In this document: positions 6,299-6,816 of the stretch, in pieces
Layout: each line of letters starts with the position of its first letter
Position numbering within the stretch: position 1 is the first letter of the stretch
Assembly: GCA_030620455.1 (NCBI GenBank)
Contig: JAUXEQ010000080.1
Location: forward strand, 1-6,816
Source: a bacterium
GTDB taxonomy: Bacteria; UBP14; UBA6098; B30-G16
Direction: 5' to 3'
DNA length: 6,816 nucleotides
The notes under the pieces: model-generated
What the model was told of the DNA's origin: nothing
The model's input: the letters and a program-made list of their open reading frames with translations, nothing else
Database searches by the model: none
Translations under genes and position numbers: made by a program

Positions 6299-6816
6299 AT
6301 GCGATATGTTACAATTATAACATTAATTACTCTAATAGTGAGTGGAATATTAATGGCACAGGGACCTAATGATCCTATTAAACCAGCAGAAACAGTTTCG
6401 CCTTCAAAAGCTCGGATTTCATTCGACGAACCAAATTGGAATTTTGGATACTGTTGTCAAGGTAATTTCAGATTAGTTCATACATATAAGGTTTCAAATA
6501 TAGGGGAGGATACACTCCATATAGAAGGTATTCGACCAACATGTGGATGTACTGCCGCACCAATGGAAAAGAGAGATCTGGCACCGGACGAGACGACTGA
6601 TCTTACTGCATATTTCAGAACAAGAGGTCAGAGGAGAGCTACAAGCAAGAGTATCCGAATTAGTTCAAATGATCCAACACAAAGGCTTGCATCTGTGAGA
6701 TTTTCCACTAATTTTGATACAATCGATTGGTTTGATCCTACACTTGGGATAAGAGTTGTTCCGGATCCTCTTTTTATTAATTATGGCGTTGGTGAAAGCA
6801 TGACTAACGAAGTAAC
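6299..6816 (+). CDS. Exported DUF1573-domain protein, N-terminal part only
   Basis: 172 codons are present before the window ends. Residues 1-20 are a Sec signal peptide (Arg2, a hydrophobic Ile/Leu/Thr core, GILMA, cleavage likely before Gln21). After a Pro-rich linker comes a DUF1573 domain, about residues 38-140. Its parts are WNFGYCCQG (47-55), HTYKVSNIG (61-69), the diagnostic PTCGCT (80-85), LAPDET (94-99) and the closing strand SIRISSND (118-125). DUF1573 is an Ig-like beta-sandwich related to the ASH/MSP fold, common in exported proteins of Bacteroidota and Planctomycetota; its biochemical role is not established. From about residue 154, VPDPLFINYGVGESMTNEV resembles the opening of the first unit, so a second Ig-like repeat probably follows. 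An adjacent Cys pair (52-53) joins Cys82 and Cys84. It has its own leader and lies 245 bases after the protease, so joint transcription is uncertain. Confidence 0.88.
   Translation, partial: MRYVTIITLITLIVSGILMAQGPNDPIKPAETVSPSKARISFDEPNWNFGYCCQGNFRLVHTYKVSNIGEDTLHIEGIRPTCGCTAAPMEKRDLAPDETTDLTAYFRTRGQRRATSKSIRISSNDPTQRLASVRFSTNFDTIDWFDPTLGIRVVPDPLFINYGVGESMTNEV

Overview
The window looks like chromosomal DNA from a low-to-moderate GC, Gram-negative bacterium of the FCB superphylum (Bacteroidota relatives, or candidate phyla of the Cloacimonadota / WOR-3 / Fermentibacterota kind). The inference rests on three things. There is a gingipain-type C25 protease ending in an NPFN-type C-terminal sorting domain. 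There is a secreted DUF1573 protein. There is a class I/II aminotransferase whose N-terminus and lysine motif resemble a subgroup common in Bacteroidota/Chlorobiota. All four genes start with ATG behind a strong GGAGG Shine-Dalgarno. The phylum cannot be fixed from this sequence.

Layout: (1) bases 1-350, minus strand: the N-terminal 116 codons of an unrecognised secreted protein, cut by the window edge. (2) 351-505: an intergenic stretch with a nested inverted repeat upstream of that gene and A/T palindromes next to the aminotransferase stop. (3) 506-1696, minus strand: a complete 396-residue PLP-dependent aminotransferase with all key residues. (4) 1697-1892: an AT-rich divergent promoter region with a TATAAT box on each side and a perfect 9-bp inverted repeat. 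(5) 1893-6053, plus strand: a 1386-residue secreted multidomain C25 protease, the main gene of the window. (6) 6054-6298: a gene-free, AT-rich spacer with a 14-bp palindrome. (7) 6299-6816, plus strand: the start of an exported protein with one complete DUF1573 domain and the beginning of a second similar unit.

There is no sign of an operon: the aminotransferase and protease are divergent, and the other genes have long leaders. Three of the four products carry export signals, so the theme is cell-envelope or extracellular proteins around one metabolic enzyme. No direct functional link between the aminotransferase and the exported proteins can be shown. No RNA genes, CRISPR arrays, insertion sequences or clear intrinsic terminators were seen. 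The most notable content is the protease: it keeps the gingipain His/Cys dyad but has an unusual Cys/His cluster where the catalytic acid is expected. It also lacks recognisable adhesin repeats and carries a second alpha/beta domain late in the protein.
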